The notes beneath the pieces were generated by a model. That model searched no databases. It saw only the letters and a list, made by a program, of their open reading frames with translations, and was not told the DNA's origin. Positions 22,999 through 31,024 of a stretch of 45,680 nucleotides of DNA are shown piece by piece (positions within the stretch are counted from its first letter, which is position 1; each line of letters begins with the position of its first letter). Where the stretch lies: the IMG/VR virus record IMGVR_UViG_3300034375_003810, positions 1 through 45,680 of that record; one strand, given 5' to 3'. The position numbers were made by a program, and so were the translations under genes. The DNA is from a virus.

Positions 22999-23991
22999 AT
23001 GGCTTGTTTCGATAATATCATTAGTTATAAAGGGGGTTGTGAATCGGTTAGCGGTTTGAAGCTAGACCAAGTTGTAACGATAAAAGAGGTTGAGAGTTTT
23101 ATAGATGCTGACTACGGGTCGGCTTCTGAGTTTATTGACGATAAGATTTCTTTTGCGATTACCAACGTGGTTAACGAGGCTACTAATCACTTCCAGAGCT
23201 ACTATATTCCTAAGACCATATTAGACGATAAAAGGGCGGGTTTCTTTGACCAAGATAAGGTAGAAGTAGCTGCTGAAGCCAAATACAAGGGCGTAGAGTT
23301 AGAGCTTTGCGACCAAGATACTTATTACGAGTTATTCGTTAACTCAATCGAAACATACCTAAATTATACGGGTGATGTTGATGTGCTTGTTATTGATACG
23401 ATGACAGGCGAAACACTAGATACTGTAACTGTTTCTAGCGTGGCTGGTTCAATAGTAACTACCCACGTAGGCAAGAGTTACAAAGCTGAAAAGCGAAAGC
23501 GTAGAATAGGTTTTGTTTATGATGCTACAAGTGTACCAAACTACAAGACCGAGTTAATTAGCGCGGGTTGTCATGCTTGTAATAAAGGGCGTTATAACCT
23601 TAGCGGAATAGTGCAAGGTAGAAACATTAGCTATGATCTAGCTGATACGCCTATTCTAGCTAATGTTAACGGTGAATCAAACACTAGCGGGTTATCTATT
23701 CGCTTTAATGTCACTTGCGATAATGAAAGCTGGATATGTAACTACAGAAACCTACTAGCATTACCAATACTATATAGAACTGCTGAATTGATTATGGATT
23801 ACGCTGTATTTAATACGGATAGGTTAAACAGTCAAGCGGTTAAGAAACAAGTTCTAGAAGCTAGGCAAATGAAATACCACGAGGACTATCTAGCAGCTTT
23901 AGATACTGTTCTAAAGAATATGATACCTCCTACAGATGGCTACTGCTTTAGCTGCAAAAGAAACGCTAAATATACAACTACACTACCTTGA
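22999..23991 (+). CDS. Virion structural protein, probable head-tail connector component (330 aa)
   Basis: I start at the ATG at 22999, giving MACFDNIISYKGGC, the third MAC- start in the structural genes. The in-frame codons upstream lie inside the terminator. The 330-residue product has an acidic beta-rich centre and a C-terminal CxxC (YCFSCKRNAKY) that may bind metal. It lies between capsid and portal where neck and connector genes are found. It is coupled to a tiny ORF and the gene at 24056 downstream. No motif identifies it further. Confidence 0.6.
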   Translation: MACFDNIISYKGGCESVSGLKLDQVVTIKEVESFIDADYGSASEFIDDKISFAITNVVNEATNHFQSYYIPKTILDDKRAGFFDQDKVEVAAEAKYKGVELELCDQDTYYELFVNSIETYLNYTGDVDVLVIDTMTGETLDTVTVSSVAGSIVTTHVGKSYKAEKRKRRIGFVYDATSVPNYKTELISAGCHACNKGRYNLSGIVQGRNISYDLADTPILANVNGESNTSGLSIRFNVTCDNESWICNYRNLLALPILYRTAELIMDYAVFNTDRLNSQAVKKQVLEARQMKYHEDYLAALDTVLKNMIPPTDGYCFSCKRNAKYTTTLP

Positions 23992-24068
23992 ATCAAGTTG
24001 TAGGACATAAACAATATTTGGCTAAGATGTCAGACGAACTGATAACATTTGTTATATGGCTGAACTGA
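23988..24068 (+). CDS. Possible 26-residue bridging ORF
   Basis: A TTG overlapping the stop of the upstream gene (CCTTGA) opens a frame that runs exactly across the 64-base gap and ends 13 bases inside the gene at 24056. The peptide (MNQVVGHKQYLAKMSDELIT, then FVIWLN) is short, with a hydrophobic end. It could be a leader peptide that couples translation of the two flanking genes. Its fit to the gap is the only support. Confidence 0.3.
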   Translation: MNQVVGHKQYLAKMSDELITFVIWLN

Positions 24069-24625
24069 CACCTAAACAATTTGCTGCTGAGATAAAGAAG
24101 AGGGCTAACCTTTTGAAAGCTCAGAATAAGCCTTTGCAGATAGCCGCGCAAACGGCTCACGCTTTGAGGGTTAAGCGTATATTTCATGATGGGCTAGATA
24201 GCAATAACTCTAGTATAGGTAGCTACTCAACAAGTCCAGAGGTATGGATTTCAAACGACTACCATAGAAGGGGCGGCAACAAGGGTAAAAGCGGTAGAGC
24301 TAAAAAGACTAGCTACTACAAGTCTTATGCTGACTTTAAGAAGTCTCAGGGCTTTGGTTCTAATATTGTGCTAAGACAAACTAACCGCTTGCAGAGTGAT
24401 TTCGCAAATAGGCAGATTAGCCCTAATTCAGACGGTTTACCAAACTCTAAGCCGATTAGAGTAACTAAGGATAGGTATATCGAAAGAATCACCTCAGAGA
24501 ACGAAGAAAAGATAAAAGGTAGAGAAAATATCTTTAACTTTACAAATAAAGAAAAAGCCGTATTTAATCGCGTTTACAATGCAACGGCAACTAAGATTTT
24601 AAACGGTCAAACAACTAGATTATAA
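24056..24625 (+). CDS. Probable head-tail joining / virion morphogenesis protein (189 aa)
   Basis: This basic 189-residue protein (MAELTPKQFAAEIKKRANLL, then IAAQTAHALRVKRIFHDG) has the layout of HK97 gp10-like and virion-morphogenesis connector proteins: an N-terminal helix, a basic loop rich in Gly, Lys and Arg (YHRRGGNKGKSGRAKKTSYY), then a beta domain. Such proteins finish the neck or tail terminator ring. It shares TAATG with the following tiny gene and lies directly before the portal gene. The family call is by resemblance only. Confidence 0.55.
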   Translation: MAELTPKQFAAEIKKRANLLKAQNKPLQIAAQTAHALRVKRIFHDGLDSNNSSIGSYSTSPEVWISNDYHRRGGNKGKSGRAKKTSYYKSYADFKKSQGFGSNIVLRQTNRLQSDFANRQISPNSDGLPNSKPIRVTKDRYIERITSENEEKIKGRENIFNFTNKEKAVFNRVYNATATKILNGQTTRL

Positions 24626-24663
24626 TGGGCTGTAACTGTAAAAAGAAAAAAGGCAAGAAATGA
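24625..24663 (+). CDS. Cys/Lys-rich 12-residue microprotein
   Basis: ATG at 24625 overlaps the upstream stop (TAATG), and its own stop overlaps the portal start (ATGA), so it fits exactly between two virion genes. It encodes MGCNCKKKKGKK, with a CxC pair and seven Lys. The double overlap and the non-random composition support translation. It may bind metal or nucleic acid, or may only link translation of the connector and the portal. It is too short for similarity-based calling. Confidence 0.5.
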   Translation: MGCNCKKKKGKK

Positions 24664-26468
24664 CCCCAGAAGAGGTACTAGATAACGTATTGGAGGCAAG
24701 TAAAGACCTCTACAAAGTAGATAAAGATGGAAACTGCTACTTTGAAAGACTACCTTACTATTACGAGGGTTATGCAGCAGCAGTAAACCAACGTAAAAGA
24801 ATCAAGGTTCACGCTAATATTGACGAGTTCCCTTATGAGCTTTTCAAGAAACGAGCCCCGAATCAGAACGATGAGGAAAACGAATATCTGAGAGAGAACT
24901 ACAAGAATACCACTCACCCTGTTTTTGTGGACTACTTGAGCGTGGTTACTACTGGGCTTAATGACTATAACTGGTCTATAGAATACCCTCAGAACGCTGA
25001 AAGCTATATTGAGTACATTGATAACGGTATAAAAGGTTTTACGAGCTTAGACGGTTATGTAAAGAAGATTATTCCAACTACAAAAGCAAAAGACCCTAAC
25101 GGAGTTGTAACATTTACGGTAGCTCCTAATTTAGTTGAGGTTGATGGTGAGTTGAGAATTGACGATACAGAAAACCTAAAGCCGCAGCCTATCTATTACA
25201 AGTGCGATAACGTAGTAGCTTGGGGCGATGACCATGCGATGCTAGAAAGCCATGAGAAAAGCGCGGTTGAGTATTACGGCAAGATTCAGCGCGTAGGTAG
25301 GGTTTTCTACTATTATGATACTGAGTACATTTACAAGATAGTTCAGAAAGGTAAATTGATAGATAACCTTTTTGACATTGTGCCAGTATTCAAGCATGAT
25401 CTAGGCTACTTGCCTTGCGATAAATTAAAGGGTGTTCCTTCTATCTTAGAAGATGGTTCTATCTATTACACCTCACCATTCTACTACGCGGTTGATTTGT
25501 TGGATTGGTCTTTGACTTATAGCAACTACTTAAATGTAAGTGTAGCTAATTCAGCGTTTCCGTTTAGGATTATGGTAGGCGATGCTTGCGACTTCCAAAG
25601 CGAGGGCGGTAAGTGTTTTAACGGAAAATGGATTTCTAACGATGGTAGCGCGGGCGGTCATTGTCCAGAGTGTAACGGCTCAGGAATGAAAGTTAGAGTA
25701 AGCCCTATGGGTACTTATCTTCTAAGACCTAAACAGGGGCAAGATGAGGGCGATACTTCATTTACTAACCCTGTTGAGTACGTTAGCCCTGACCGTAATA
25801 TCTTAGACTTTGTAAAGGAACTAGCTAAACAATACTTTAACGATGCTAGGTCTATTCTGCATATTCACACATCTAACTCAGAGGTGAAGGGTAGCGAAGA
25901 TATGACTGCTACGGGTATGGCTATTGACCAAAAGGCTAAGTTTGCATTTGTTCAGCCTATCTCAGATCAGGACTTTGATATTTACCAATTCTATCTAGAC
26001 TTGTTTGCTGATTTAAGAGGTGAGGAATCTGCTAAACTTACATACCCTAAGACATTCGACTTCTTAACGGAGGCTGACATTCTAAGTGATATTGCAGTAG
26101 CTAGGGCAAGTAAAGCTCCAGCAGCTATTATCCACAGTTTGATATACCAATTCATCGACAGAAGATTCCATAGCGAAGGCGAAAAAGCTAAAGCCATAGA
26201 GGTACTTATTGCTGCTGACAGATTGCTAACGCTGACTAGCGATGAGATAATCCAAAGAAAGGCGCAAGGTGCTATAGATAACTGGGAGATAGTTCTACAT
26301 GATTCTGGATTGAAGTTCATTAACGACTTAATCATAGAAGATGCTAACTTCTTAAACTTGGAGCTTACAGAACAAGTAGCCAAGCTAACAGAATTGGCTA
26401 AGTCAACTGCTCCAAACCCATTAGCGGGGCGTACTCAAGAACTTACAGATAGGTTGATCGGTGGCTGA
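24660..26468 (+). CDS. Portal protein (602 aa) with an internal Cys4 motif
   Basis: The dodecameric portal forms the DNA entry vertex and binds terminase. At 602 residues, location beside a MuF protein (8-base overlap), high charge and the sequence of a beta-rich wing followed by long helices (PDRNILDFVKELAKQYFNDA and the region up to TEADILSDIAVARASKAPAA) fit a portal. Unusually, residues 310-338 carry C310-x8-C319 and C335-PE-C338 followed by NGSG, like a zinc ribbon, in the wing region. No Walker or nuclease motif exists. The start ATG overlaps the stop of the microprotein. Confidence 0.78.
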   Translation: MTPEEVLDNVLEASKDLYKVDKDGNCYFERLPYYYEGYAAAVNQRKRIKVHANIDEFPYELFKKRAPNQNDEENEYLRENYKNTTHPVFVDYLSVVTTGLNDYNWSIEYPQNAESYIEYIDNGIKGFTSLDGYVKKIIPTTKAKDPNGVVTFTVAPNLVEVDGELRIDDTENLKPQPIYYKCDNVVAWGDDHAMLESHEKSAVEYYGKIQRVGRVFYYYDTEYIYKIVQKGKLIDNLFDIVPVFKHDLGYLPCDKLKGVPSILEDGSIYYTSPFYYAVDLLDWSLTYSNYLNVSVANSAFPFRIMVGDACDFQSEGGKCFNGKWISNDGSAGGHCPECNGSGMKVRVSPMGTYLLRPKQGQDEGDTSFTNPVEYVSPDRNILDFVKELAKQYFNDARSILHIHTSNSEVKGSEDMTATGMAIDQKAKFAFVQPISDQDFDIYQFYLDLFADLRGEESAKLTYPKTFDFLTEADILSDIAVARASKAPAAIIHSLIYQFIDRRFHSEGEKAKAIEVLIAADRLLTLTSDEIIQRKAQGAIDNWEIVLHDSGLKFINDLIIEDANFLNLELTEQVAKLTELAKSTAPNPLAGRTQELTDRLIGG

Positions 26469-27867
26469 GTTTTCAAAGGAAATAAAAGCCCTAGTTAGCG
26501 AAAAGCTAAACAGATTGGAAAGTGTACCTAACGCCTTCCTTTCTAGTATGGAAAAGATACAAAGAACAAAGTTCAAAGATGTAGTTAGTCTTTTGGATAT
26601 GCTAGACTATGAGGGCGGTTCTTTGGTTGTTTCTGAGGCTAACTTACTTAGAGTTGAGGCGTTAGTTGATGAGATAAAAGGAGTGCTTACGGGTTCTGAG
26701 TTTGAAAAAGCTCTAGGTGGTTTAATGGGTGAGTTTGAGCAACAAGCGGTATTGAATTACGCTTACTTTGAAACGGTAGATGCAGCCTTTGCGATACCTC
26801 AGATTAGTTCAGCTATTGTAAAAGAAAGGCAAGCGGCTACTATTGCAAGTTTACTAGATAGCACAAACCAATACCTAAGTAACCCTACTAGGGAGGCTAT
26901 AGCTAGTTCGATTCAGTCAGGTGGTAGCCGTCAAGACCTTATAGATACTTTGCGCTTATTAGTGCAAGGCGATAAAGATATAGATGGTAGGTTACTAAGA
27001 TCTACTAGGCTAATTGTATCTGATGCTTTCGCGCTAAATGATGCAGCAGTTAGCGAGTCGATAGCCGATAATCTAGGGCTAGAGTGGTACTTTTATACAG
27101 GCGGTACTATGGACACTACGAGATGCTTTTGCAGAGAAAGAAACGCTAAGTTTTATCACAAAACAGAAGTAGAAAAGTGGGGTGCTCTAGATAAGAAAGC
27201 ACTAGGTAAGTGCTACTCTTCAAAATATGGATGGCAAGGTAGAATGCCTAATACAGATAAAAAGACAATATTCCTAACAAGAGGCGGCTATAATTGCCAA
27301 CATTCACTACTACCAGTTAGTGAGGAGGTTGTGCCGCCAGAAGTCGTAAATAGAGTTTTTGGAGGTAAGGGGAACAATGTGAAAATTAAAATATCAAACA
27401 ATAGCGGGTTTGACCTTGATATTAAAAGCATAAATCAGCACGCAAGATTAAAAGCCAATGAATATGGATTAACAGACAATTTTGTTATTGAAATATCTAA
27501 AAGTGAAAATGTAGGTGGTGGAGTTTCATTCAAAAAAGTTTCAAATGATTTATCAAAGTTTGATAATAAAGTAGAAATATACACAGACGGAACACTTACG
27601 AAAAAACAATATAACCAAATAATAAACCACGAATTAAGGCATGTACAACAAGGTCAATTAGACAGGTTGCAAATGAGAAGAAACAAATCAGGAAGATGGG
27701 ATTTATATTGGGAAGGAAAGAAATATATGTCTGCGACTGAATACGAAAGGCTTACAAAAAGAATAACAAACCCAAGGCTTTCAGCACCTAAAAGATATGA
27801 GGCTTTCAAGAAATACTCTAACCTGCCTTGGGAAAAAGAGGCTTTTGATAATGACGGAACATTTTAA
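26461..27867 (+). CDS. MuF-type minor head protein fused to an HExxH metallopeptidase-like domain
   Basis: Residues 1-300 are a phage head morphogenesis (MuF/SPP1 gp7-like) protein: helical start, then DTTRCFCRERNAKFYHKTEV and GGYNCQHSLLPVS, the Cys/His hallmarks of the family, which sits by the portal and enters the capsid. Residues 301-468 are a separate domain with HELRH at 390-394 (HExxH zinc motif) and a later PWEKEA at 456-461, whose Glu could be the third ligand. This is the design of MuF-linked polymorphic toxins. The C-terminal part is visibly more A/T-rich (about 30% G+C in the line at 27421 against 38% at 26461, by hand count). It is translated with the portal and followed by a 48-residue acidic gene. 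Confidence 0.78.
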   Translation: MAEFSKEIKALVSEKLNRLESVPNAFLSSMEKIQRTKFKDVVSLLDMLDYEGGSLVVSEANLLRVEALVDEIKGVLTGSEFEKALGGLMGEFEQQAVLNYAYFETVDAAFAIPQISSAIVKERQAATIASLLDSTNQYLSNPTREAIASSIQSGGSRQDLIDTLRLLVQGDKDIDGRLLRSTRLIVSDAFALNDAAVSESIADNLGLEWYFYTGGTMDTTRCFCRERNAKFYHKTEVEKWGALDKKALGKCYSSKYGWQGRMPNTDKKTIFLTRGGYNCQHSLLPVSEEVVPPEVVNRVFGGKGNNVKIKISNNSGFDLDIKSINQHARLKANEYGLTDNFVIEISKSENVGGGVSFKKVSNDLSKFDNKVEIYTDGTLTKKQYNQIINHELRHVQQGQLDRLQMRRNKSGRWDLYWEGKKYMSATEYERLTKRITNPRLSAPKRYEAFKKYSNLPWEKEAFDNDGTF

Positions 27868-27869
27868 AA

Positions 27870-28016
27870 ATGAAAATATTAGTTGACGTAAATCTTCCAA
27901 TTTTTGTTATAATCGATGAGGTTAAAAACGGCAATTTAACAGCTAATGATTTAACTGATGAACAGTTGGATTCACTACCAATTGAAGTAAGAAAAATAGC
28001 AGAAAATAATGCTTGA
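27870..28016 (+). CDS. Small acidic protein, candidate immunity or antitoxin partner (48 aa)
   Basis: ATG at 27870 begins two bases after the MuF-metallopeptidase stop, and the frame runs 48 residues, overlapping the next ATG by eight bases. The product (MKILVDVNLPIFVIIDEVKN, then GNLTANDLTDEQLDSLPIEV) is acidic, with a beta-strand start and a helical end. It shares the A/T-rich codon style of the toxin-like domain rather than that of the head genes. Placement directly after a toxin-like C-terminus is the usual position of an immunity gene. It is not recognised as a known immunity family. Confidence 0.6.
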   Translation: MKILVDVNLPIFVIIDEVKNGNLTANDLTDEQLDSLPIEVRKIAENNA

Positions 28017-29634
28017 AAGTATAATTGATTTCATTAACCTAAAATTAGGGCTTCTTAACTACTTTGAGAAAACCCATTGTTTAAGTACGTTGGTTAAGAA
28101 TGATGACGGCTTAATTTATCCAGCAGAATACATTTCTAACGGTGACTTTGAGGCGGTTGATTTTGACGCTTACGATGGGGTTAGCTACATTCGTGTTAAC
28201 GGTGAAATAGATGTTGAGCGAGTAGATCAGAGATACACGCCTAAACCACGTTTAAACGTAACCTTTCCTTTGAGATTAGTTTACGCGGTTAGAAAGGATA
28301 AGTTAACTAAAGATGACGCTTATTCGTTTGATAGAGTTAGGGGCTCTTTGGTGAAACAACTAGAAAGCGATTCAGCAGACTTAGCAAATCAATTAGAAGC
28401 GGATAGAATAGTAGTAAGCACATCTAACTATATCTCAGATACTAAAGAGCTTTGGGATGAAGAAACCGCAGAAACTGGAACTTTTCAGCCTAAGTACGAG
28501 GTTGTTTTTGGTGCTATGGAGGTTAGCGTTACGGTTACAACTAGAGCTGAGTGCATACCTTCTGAGTGCGATGATTTCGAGAGCGATATACTAAAAACTT
28601 TCGACTTTTGCAAAACAAACACGCAAGATAGATTAACATCTACTCAGGTCGATTGTTTAACTGATTGGCTTTGTGATGGGTCTGGTAGCCCTGTTACTAT
28701 ACAAATCAACGGGGTAACCTATACTACTGCTCCAGCAGGAACTACATATAACCAAGAGTTTGTTAATACAGATGGTGATGCAGTTGGTACGGCTGCTAAC
28801 CCTTCGGTAGTTGGTGATTCAACTATTCAAATAAACGGAGTTAGCGCGGGTTCGGTTGTAGCTGAAGGCACGTATAACCAAGGCTTTGAAAACTCTCAAG
28901 GTAATACCGTTGGTACGGCTGCTAACCCAAGTATAGCGGGTGATGCAACTGTTACTATAAATGGTGATAGTTTAGGTTCTGAGGGTTCTATCCCTTCAGA
29001 AGAATCTAACGATATCACGGTTAATCTAGACGGCTCACCTAGTGGTTCTTGGAACGGTACTAGCTGGGAGGTTACTAGCGCGGCTTGCGATGACGCTACG
29101 GTAAACGCTAACGGTGTTTTGGTTAGTAATGTTGCAAGTGGTGGAACTTTAGATATAGATGTTCACGATACCGATAACAATGACGTAGGTACGGTTACAG
29201 GTACTGAGATAGAAATAGCAGACACAACTATACGTAACCAAGCTAATGATTTTACAGACACAGAGTTAGCAGAAGGAACTTATACACTAGGACTTCAAAG
29301 GGTAATAGATTCTGACGGATCAAATGTTGACACTGTAGATTATAAGCCTATTTCAGATGGAGAGGTATTCACTTGTACGCCTCAGGTTAAAGATTTATCA
29401 CTATTTTTTGATGTAAAAAATGGAGATAGCGCAATTAGCTCTATTACAATAACATCTAACTCTGCTGGAACTATTGATGCTATTGATAACGGAGGGTTAA
29501 CAGGTTTGGTCATTGAGGTTAACTCTGTAACTGTTACAGTACCTTTTACGCTAGTTAATACAGATATATTAGATATATCATTTACAACAGCGTCTAGCGA
29601 TGCAACTATTGAACTAAGTGGAACTTATACGTAA
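28009..29634 (+). CDS. Neck/tail-completion-like protein with repeat-bearing C-terminal extension (541 aa)
   Basis: Residues 1-200 form a compact charged domain (ESIIDFINLKLGLLNYFEKT at the start) that fits a neck or tail-terminator protein. From about 220 on, the protein is an acidic, Gly/Ser/Thr/Asn-rich extension with a repeat of about 42 residues; GTAANPS and INGxxx recur, and GTTGGTACGGCTGCTAACCC occurs at 28783 and again at 28909. Later domains (SITITSNSAGTIDAIDNG) resemble Ig-like modules. Extensions of this kind are usually displayed on the virion surface. It overlaps both neighbours by a few bases. Confidence 0.55.
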   Translation: MLESIIDFINLKLGLLNYFEKTHCLSTLVKNDDGLIYPAEYISNGDFEAVDFDAYDGVSYIRVNGEIDVERVDQRYTPKPRLNVTFPLRLVYAVRKDKLTKDDAYSFDRVRGSLVKQLESDSADLANQLEADRIVVSTSNYISDTKELWDEETAETGTFQPKYEVVFGAMEVSVTVTTRAECIPSECDDFESDILKTFDFCKTNTQDRLTSTQVDCLTDWLCDGSGSPVTIQINGVTYTTAPAGTTYNQEFVNTDGDAVGTAANPSVVGDSTIQINGVSAGSVVAEGTYNQGFENSQGNTVGTAANPSIAGDATVTINGDSLGSEGSIPSEESNDITVNLDGSPSGSWNGTSWEVTSAACDDATVNANGVLVSNVASGGTLDIDVHDTDNNDVGTVTGTEIEIADTTIRNQANDFTDTELAEGTYTLGLQRVIDSDGSNVDTVDYKPISDGEVFTCTPQVKDLSLFFDVKNGDSAISSITITSNSAGTIDAIDNGGLTGLVIEVNSVTVTVPFTLVNTDILDISFTTASSDATIELSGTYT

Positions 29635-30611
29635 TGAGTAAGAAGATTGTATTTTATAATTATTCGTTTAATCCTATAAGTCCAGACTTTGTATCTACTT
29701 GGAACGTTGCAAGTGATGGCGAAACGGTAACTTTGCCATTGCTATCGGGTGGATTGTATTCGGGAACAATTGACTGGGGCGATTCTAATAGCGATTCGTT
29801 AAGTTATGCGAACAGAGCGCACGTTTACACAACTGCGGGAACGTACACGATAACCATTTCGGGAAGTGATATTCAAGGGTTTCAGTTCAATAATGGTGGA
29901 GATAAGGCGAAAATTACGGATGTTAGTAATTGGGGCAACTTAACTATCACAACCAATAAGGCGTTCTTTGGATGTTCTAATTTAATAGTTAGCGCAACAG
30001 ACGCGCCAACTATTTCGACAACAGATTTACAAAGCACATTTAGAGCAACAGATTTAACGGGGGCAGACCTATCAGATTGGGATGTTTCAAGCGTTACGAA
30101 CTTTTTAGCTTGTTTTTATCAATCCGATTTTGAGGGCGGAAATGTTAGCACTTGGGATGTTTCAAGTGGGGTTGAGTTTGAATCATGCTTTGGCTTTTCA
30201 AATTTTGACGGGGATGTTTCAAATTGGAATTTGGCAAGCGCATCACAAGTTGACTTCATGTTCTACACAACCCCAAACTTCAATTCAGATATAACTATAA
30301 CAAGTGCGACAACTAACGTAAGATCAATGCTACAAAGAGTACCATCATTTGACCAAGACATTAGCGATTGGAGCGTAACACAAATAACTGGCTTCGGTAA
30401 TTTCATGGCGGGAGGCGGTATTGGATCACCAACACTTTCTACGGCTAATTATGATGCTTTATTGATAGCTTGGGATGCTCAAGGAGCAATGAGTTACTCA
30501 GGAACGGTTAACTTTGGTGGAAGCAAATATACAAGTGGCGGAGCAGCAGAAGCCGCAAGAACAAGCTTAATTAGTAAGTGGGGCGGAATAGCAGACGGAG
30601 GAGCAGCATAA
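29634..30611 (+). CDS. Virion-associated adhesin: PKD-like domain plus DUF285 (BspA-like) repeats (325 aa)
   Basis: An N-terminal PKD-like fold is visible (GTIDWGDSNSD and HVYTTAGTYTITISG). Residues about 110-240 carry the DUF285 repeat signature, with DLSDWDVSSVTNFLACFYQS, STWDVSSGVEFESCF and VSNWNLASASQVDFMFYTTP spaced about 23 residues apart. This repeat is known from surface proteins of Bacteroidota and mycoplasmas. There is no signal peptide, so the protein acts inside the virion assembly pathway or on the particle and is probably a host-binding decoration. Its start overlaps the preceding stop (TAATG). The codon style differs from the tail genes, which suggests acquisition from a host-like source. 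Confidence 0.7.
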   Translation: MSKKIVFYNYSFNPISPDFVSTWNVASDGETVTLPLLSGGLYSGTIDWGDSNSDSLSYANRAHVYTTAGTYTITISGSDIQGFQFNNGGDKAKITDVSNWGNLTITTNKAFFGCSNLIVSATDAPTISTTDLQSTFRATDLTGADLSDWDVSSVTNFLACFYQSDFEGGNVSTWDVSSGVEFESCFGFSNFDGDVSNWNLASASQVDFMFYTTPNFNSDITITSATTNVRSMLQRVPSFDQDISDWSVTQITGFGNFMAGGGIGSPTLSTANYDALLIAWDAQGAMSYSGTVNFGGSKYTSGGAAEAARTSLISKWGGIADGGAA

Positions 30612-30620
30612 TTTAACGAG

Positions 30621-30836
30621 ATGAACGAGATACGATACCCTTCAGTTACAACTTATTACATTTGTTTTGATGCACTTAGAACAGAAGTAAAAAGCTACGG
30701 ACTTGTAGAACCGAACCAAGTCTTTACAACCATTTGGATTTTTGATGAGTTTACAGACAAGGCTGAATGGTTAGCAGAGTTAGCGAACTGGGGAATAGTT
30801 CCAGAGTTTGACGAACAAGGAAACGTAGTGTTATGA
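30621..30836 (+). CDS. Small hypothetical protein between virion and lysis genes (71 aa)
   Basis: The 71-residue acidic product (TYYICFDALRTEVKSYGLVE, then WLAELANWGIVPEFDEQGNV) has no signal or membrane segment and is rich in aromatic residues. It starts nine bases after the adhesin gene and overlaps the holin-like gene by four bases. Small proteins at this place in related phages are often adhesin chaperones or lysis helpers, but nothing in the sequence supports either specifically. Confidence 0.6.
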   Translation: MNEIRYPSVTTYYICFDALRTEVKSYGLVEPNQVFTTIWIFDEFTDKAEWLAELANWGIVPEFDEQGNVVL

Positions 30837-31024
30837 GTCTACTAAGAGACGCAAATAACAAGATGAGTAGCAAAAGGGTGTCGGGTTACGTTATCCTATT
30901 GGTTGTTTTGTTGGCGTTTATTGGAGATTTATTTAGTGAATTAGAAATAAATGAAAGCGTAGCTAATACATTGATAATGTCGGCTGCTGCATTATTAGGA
31001 ATAGGAACATTTGAGAAGAGATGA
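30833..31024 (+). CDS. Holin-like protein with two transmembrane segments (63 aa)
   Basis: A basic N-terminus (SLLRDANNKMSSKRVSG) is followed by two hydrophobic segments (about residues 19-36, YVILLVVLLAFIGDLF, and 43-58, VANTLIMSAAALLGIG) and a short charged C-terminus. Size, topology and location at the start of the lysis block fit a class II holin, which times host lysis by making holes in the inner membrane. It overlaps both neighbours by four bases (ATGA). Direct family similarity was not tested. Confidence 0.68.
   Translation: MSLLRDANNKMSSKRVSGYVILLVVLLAFIGDLFSELEINESVANTLIMSAAALLGIGTFEKR

Noticed and set aside
26128-26136. Perfect DnaA box TTATCCACA, and TTATCCACC at 8209
   Set aside because: Single 9-mers inside coding genes are expected by chance in 45 kb, and there is no cluster.
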